From assembly GCF_963676685.1 (NCBI RefSeq), contig NC_092349.1, forward strand, positions 36,252,293-36,316,292: DNA of 64,000 bases, in the 5' to 3' direction. Below, piece after piece: positions 59,475-64,000 of this stretch. This stretch comes from Mytilus edulis. Lineage: Eukaryota; Mollusca; Bivalvia; Mytilida; Mytilidae. The translations under genes were made by a program, and so were the position numbers. The notes below the pieces were generated by a model. It saw only the letters and a program-made list of their open reading frames with translations, did no database searches and was not told where the DNA came from. Within the stretch, counting starts at the first letter, position 1; each line of letters begins with the position of its first letter.

Positions 59475-59640
59475 TTAGAAAATGCCTGTACCAAGTCAGG
59501 AATATGACAGTTGTTGTCCATCTGTTTAATGTGTTTGTGTTTGAGCTTTTGGTTTTGTCATTTGATTAAGGGGTTTCTGTTGTGAATTTTCCTCATGTTC
59601 AGTATTTTTGTGATTTTACATTTTACCTAGATTAAACATT
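59475..59640 (+). repeat. dispersed repeat, ACCAAGTCAGGAATATGAC family
   Basis: Related to 48305-48450 and, inverted, 51868-52010. Confidence 0.6.
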
Positions 59641-60134
59641 CCACTAAGAAACAACATTAAATATAATACAAAATATACACTTTTATTTACAACATACACA
59701 TATTGACATGAATGTCAACTGTACAATTAATCTCCACATCTTAAATGCAATATTTACAACAATAAGTTCTTCATAGATAGAATAAGTAGAAATTAAAGTA
59801 ACGAGTGAAGGAAGTGAAATAAAGAAAAAACACTTTTTAAATATTTCATTTTTCATGGTTTTAGTTTGTCTTAAAATAGATAAATGCATGTCTTATAATC
59901 TAAATTTATTAAAATATCATACAATAGAATAAAATTAACTTTAAAAGACAAAAGTGGTATACCACTGTAGAGAACAATTCAAAATTACTTTTAATTAATA
60001 AGAAAATAAACTTGTTTACAACTTCAATAGTACATCAGCTTATACATGTACATATATTCTTAACTCCTTAGAAACATCAAAATAAACATTTCAATAATGA
60101 TTTTAGATTAAACCCACCATAGATACACTATCAT
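59641..60134. other. no gene seen
   Basis: AT-rich; a minus-strand frame (59683-59889) is unrecognised. Confidence 0.35.
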
Positions 60135-60285
60135 ACCAGGATTAAAACTTTGTACACCAGAAACGCGTTTTGTCATCAGAAGACTCATCAGTGATGCTTA
60201 AATTAAGAGTTAAAATGGCAAAAAAAGTAAGAAGTTAAAGAGCATTGTGGACTAAAAATTCCGAAATTTTTTTGTCAAAACGAAC
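60135..60285 (-). repeat. GACGAAACG repeat, inverted copy
   Basis: ACCAGAAACGCGTTTTGTCA, AGACTCATCAGTGATGCTTA and AAGAGCATTGTGGAC read as the reverse of the family seen at 59.2 and 40.1 kb. Confidence 0.55.
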
Positions 60286-60695
60286 AAACTTCTTCCAATC
60301 TTAATGATAAACATAAAAGAGATTTAATTATTTGTATGAATACACTGTGAGGAAATTCTTATAAACATTACCTGCAGTGACTGATATAATAATCTTCAAC
60401 AGTAAAGGTGACAGAACATTAATAATCTAGATAAATTTTCACATTCAAGATAAAAGATTAACAATCTTTTACATTTCAATAAACAAATATAAAACATGTA
60501 CTATGCATTTGTATTTGTATTGGTTTTCAAAGGGTTTACAACAAATGACAATTTATAATATAATTTTTAATGTTCCACTTTCAACAACAGATACCACTTA
60601 CTAAGGATTCATTACTTTTTATAGTGGAATATCAGTTATATTGTTTAAATTAGAAATAAAAATTTAATGTTCAACAAAGTATAGATTTATATATA
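60286..60695. other. no gene seen
   Basis: AT-rich flank of the next element. Confidence 0.35.
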
Positions 60696-62055
60696 CTTAT
60701 GGCGACTTGAATAACACCGGTATCACTCAGATTACAATTCTACCTTGACAGGTAAGTTTGTATTTAGTCTATAAAATACTTATTTAGCCTTGAGAATTGA
60801 AAGGTCAGTTTCCCATTCATACAATAGAGGTTGATAAAATTTGGCTTCATGCCATTTACCTTGTCCAAAATTAAGGTCACTTTATTGTTATTGTGATATT
60901 GTTAAAGTACAAAAGAACCCTATATTCTGACCAATACTTAAAACTTTGTGCATCTTGATTTAATTGTTAAAAATCTGTTAATGTTGAATTTTAGGGGTTA
61001 TTTTAGGCCTTTTAATTTGCATATTTCTTTACATGGTAGTTTTTTTTTCAGATATAAAAAAAAAACTATCTGCTTGACTGTTATAGAAATAGACTATACT
61101 TGCAGGGTCTTGTTTTTTGTTTACACCAAATCTGACAGATTATTATTAAGTTGCAAAATATTTTAAATGAGAGCTGAAATTTTTTCTATGTTTAAATGTG
61201 CATTGAACAATGTTGAAGGTTAAAATAATCATAATGTGAACAAGAATGAAGAAAACATCTTGGTCCCAAAAAAAACCATCATCAACCAGGATATAATATT
61301 CCAAATTTTAATTTATTATACTATAAATATCAGTTGAAATCTCAAGCCACTATTTTACATGTTTACAATGTAGGTCATGTCCAAACAGAAAATCAATGAA
61401 TTTGACAGTACAATGTACTCTTAGCACAAACACATAAGGTCACTGTGAAATAGACATCTAGGGCAAGAAACAGTCAGGTATACCAAACCAGTTTGACTAG
61501 ATGTCTAGTTTAAAACCAGTTTGACTAGATGTGTCCTATATTTTGACAATGTAAATGACATGAGGACCTGCATGGGTTTTTTAATATCTATATTCTTTAA
61601 ATTTTTAGGGCATTTTTCTTTTAATAGCCTTAAAAATAACTCTCATTCTGTAAAGCAAATTCTCATGAAAATGATTTTACTATATAGTCTTTCTGTTACA
61701 AGATTATTTATCAATTATGCACATTGATCATTATATTATCGGTATTGCATTACAGTTACCTAAGTTTCCTTTTTATTTTGCACATTTATTCTTTAAACTT
61801 CTGCACCGCATTATTCTCTATTCTTTATTTTGTTGTTCATTTTCTCTATTCTCTATTTTTTGTTGCTATTACATTTATTCTCTATTCTGTAAACCCCATT
61901 CTGACCCTTATAGGTAAACTTCTATTGTATGAATGGGATAAACTGACCTTTCAATTCTCAAGGCTAAATAAGTATTTTATAGGCTAAATACAAACTTACC
62001 TGTCAAGGTAGAATTGTAATCTGAGTGATACCGGTGTTATTCAAGTCACCATAAG
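60696..62055. mobile_element. 1.36-kb element with ~138-bp inverted termini
   Basis: The left arm 60696-60833 pairs with 61918-62055. The ends are CTTATGGCGACTTGAATAAC and GTTATTCAAGTCACCATAAG, and the pairing continues through CAGATTACAATTCTACCTTG and AGCCTTGAGAATTGAAAGGT. The inside is AT-rich with CTATTCTCTATTC low-complexity sequence and only short frames (60948-61166, 61521-61727, 61724-61987), so it looks non-autonomous. A target duplication longer than ATA is not evident. Confidence 0.78.
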
Positions 62056-63555
62056 ATAAATGAAATTAAATATCCACAAAAATACTAATTTCAATAAAGT
62101 TGGTGTATAAATAAGAATCACTGTACTAAAAAACAAAAATATATGCCTTATTTTTCTATACATATAGATGCATACACCTTTGCTGCATCCATATATACTA
62201 GTGTATATCAAAACTCCATGGGATGCAAATTTTCTTACTACATACAACAGTAGTAATTTATTTTCTGTTAATTAAAATATTTATTCAGTGATCTCAGGAT
62301 GACTTAACATAGCAGTGTTCTATTGACTAGAAAAAAGCAAATAGAAAAGCTGAATTATGACAGCTTTGCACTCTAAAATTTCAGTAAGATTTAGTAAAGG
62401 AATGACTAATATTTTTTCCGTCTACAAAAAAAACCAAAACATTATAACTGTGGTACACACTGAATAACCAGTGTAGTGTGTTATTGAAAAGTGTGCTTCA
62501 AATTTTTTAGGTTAGTTAAAAAACACAGAAAAATATACGTCATTTCTAACAATTTAATTCTTTAATTTCCTTTTTCATGAGTAAATCATAAACAAACATG
62601 GTTGATGATGATTCAGTCACATTACAAACTTATGTCTATTAACTGATAGACAAAAAAAAGTTCAGCCAATCAGAAGACATGTTACATACAAAATTGAATT
62701 ATTAATCTATAAATTACTTTTTGGTCTTACTTTAAATGTGGATAACCCAATAGTTACTTGCATTTGGAATTTTGTTTGTATTTACCTTTTGATTATGGCT
62801 TCTGAAAAATTTCTGTTATTGTAAAAAGAAATCTTTAACATTCATAACTAGGACAAGGATCATTTTGTAGTAGGACTGACTTGCTAAATCATTGAGTACC
62901 CCATCCTATCATATCTTTCGATTATCTAAATTTCCCGATCTTATCATATATTGAAAACCATTTTTTGAGGATTTTGTGGGTATATGTAAATCTCAAATTC
63001 AAATGTTAAACTAATTACACATTTTCTTTAGGTTTAGTATGCAGAGATTGGCAAAACCATGAAATCAAATGTCCACAAAAAAAGTTTTCCTCAATTCACA
63101 AAAATTGATACCCACGAAAATATATGAATCCATAGTGTTATCAGGCTATTCAAGGGGCTCATCCTTACCAGTTATTACATAGCAACCCCCCCCCCCCTCC
63201 CCCCCCAAAAAAAAAAACAAAACAAAATCCCAACCAAACTACTGTGCTTTTTACATACAAGGTATTTGGCCTCAGTCTAGGCAAATATCTTTATAACAGT
63301 CTAATATCAATTCTCCTTTTAAGTACAATACAGATCTTAACTCATGTTATGTATCTATGGCCATACACAAAGTTAGCTTCTTCCGCAAATTTTAAGCACC
63401 ATTTTTGTAAAAAATATAATACAATACTGTAAATTCAGAAATTATTGCGATGTTTTTATTATTACTCCGACAGGGTTATTATCTTAATAATTTAAACTGG
63501 CATTTAATGTATTTCAGACTTATTTCTGAATTTAAAGTATACAACTTATAAATTT
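62056..63555. other. no gene seen; mixed homopolymer tract
   Basis: AT-rich, with a C13TC8A11 tract at about 63186-63218. Confidence 0.35.
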
Positions 63556-63557
63556 GA

Positions 63558-63782
63558 ATGCTTAATACTGTTAAAAGAAATTTCATTGACGAGAACCAAA
63601 TCACAATTTATAATATGGGTACAGAACCAAAAACTGTCAATACAGTGGACATTTTGGAGATAACCGACACTGATGGAAAGACCAGTCGTATAACTTATGG
63701 ACATACTAATAAATATACAGAGGTACACATGTTGTGGGTAAATACACTATTGACAGTCTATTACACACAGTTCTACACATAA
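63558..63782 (+). CDS. unassigned ORF, possible exon
   Basis: A 74-codon frame with an ATG-like start context. The part VNTVDILEITDTDGKTSRIT then YGHTNKYTE has protein-like composition and is followed by a GAG/GTACAC donor-like site. A possible acceptor is GGGTACAG near 63625. No domain is recognised. Confidence 0.2.
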   Translation: MLNTVKRNFIDENQITIYNMGTEPKTVNTVDILEITDTDGKTSRITYGHTNKYTEVHMLWVNTLLTVYYTQFYT

Positions 63783-64000
63783 GATAGCAATTGAAATGTT
63801 TGAGATCATTTTGTATATTTTGGTTCATGATATTGAATATTTGTCTGTACTCCATTGCTGTCTTTGAGTATTATTTTATTATTATACCCATTCATGCTAC
63901 TGTTACGAAATTACTCTGAAAAGATAAAAAAAAAATATTTAACTGGGAAAAAAATTGAAACAGGAATAATCAATGTGAGGCTGGATAAATCACTTTCATA
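63783..64000. other. no gene seen to the window end
   Basis: AT-rich sequence. Confidence 0.4.

Overview
The window looks like nuclear DNA of a bivalve mollusc, most likely a mytilid mussel. It is AT-rich, with short exons separated by long introns and many dispersed repeats. I recognise several of these as families I associate with Mytilus genomes; that is recollection, not a search. I see no bacterial-type operons, rRNA genes, CRISPR arrays or canonical tRNA genes. Genes were found by joining open stretches across splice sites whose phases agree.

Layout. 1-1360: dead Penelope-like retroelement (reverse transcriptase plus GIY-YIG nuclease). 1.9-3.5 kb: tRNA-derived SINE and a repeat block. 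3.6-5.4 kb: possible small secreted-peptide gene. 6.1-11.4 kb: two profilin copies, one nearly intact and one an inverted pseudogene. 12.2-13.8 kb: palindromic MITE and a broken tyrosine recombinase. 14.3-15.9 kb: tandem array of ~352 bp units. 16.3-17.8 kb: unidentified four-exon gene with a hairpin element in one intron. 19.1-20.9 kb: two-exon membrane-protein gene on the minus strand with a recognisable promoter. 22-26 kb: mostly repeats and weak exon candidates. 27.0-27.8 kb: TRIM/NHL-type beta-propeller exon. 28.2-32.5 kb: MITE, SINE, repeats and a retroelement fragment. 34.2-44.2 kb: the main gene, seven phase-consistent exons on the minus strand encoding a DZIP3-type HEPN domain and two ubiquitin-like domains. 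46-64 kb: little coding sequence but several well-bounded terminal-inverted-repeat elements. The best of these is 54,337-56,626, with 115-bp inverted termini, a 5-bp target duplication and a symmetric set of internal motifs.

The genes form no obvious pathway. The HEPN-ubiquitin-like gene and the TRIM/NHL exon belong to families expanded in bivalves and often discussed with innate immunity or ubiquitin signalling. The rest of the window is shaped by mobile elements, many of them palindromic.
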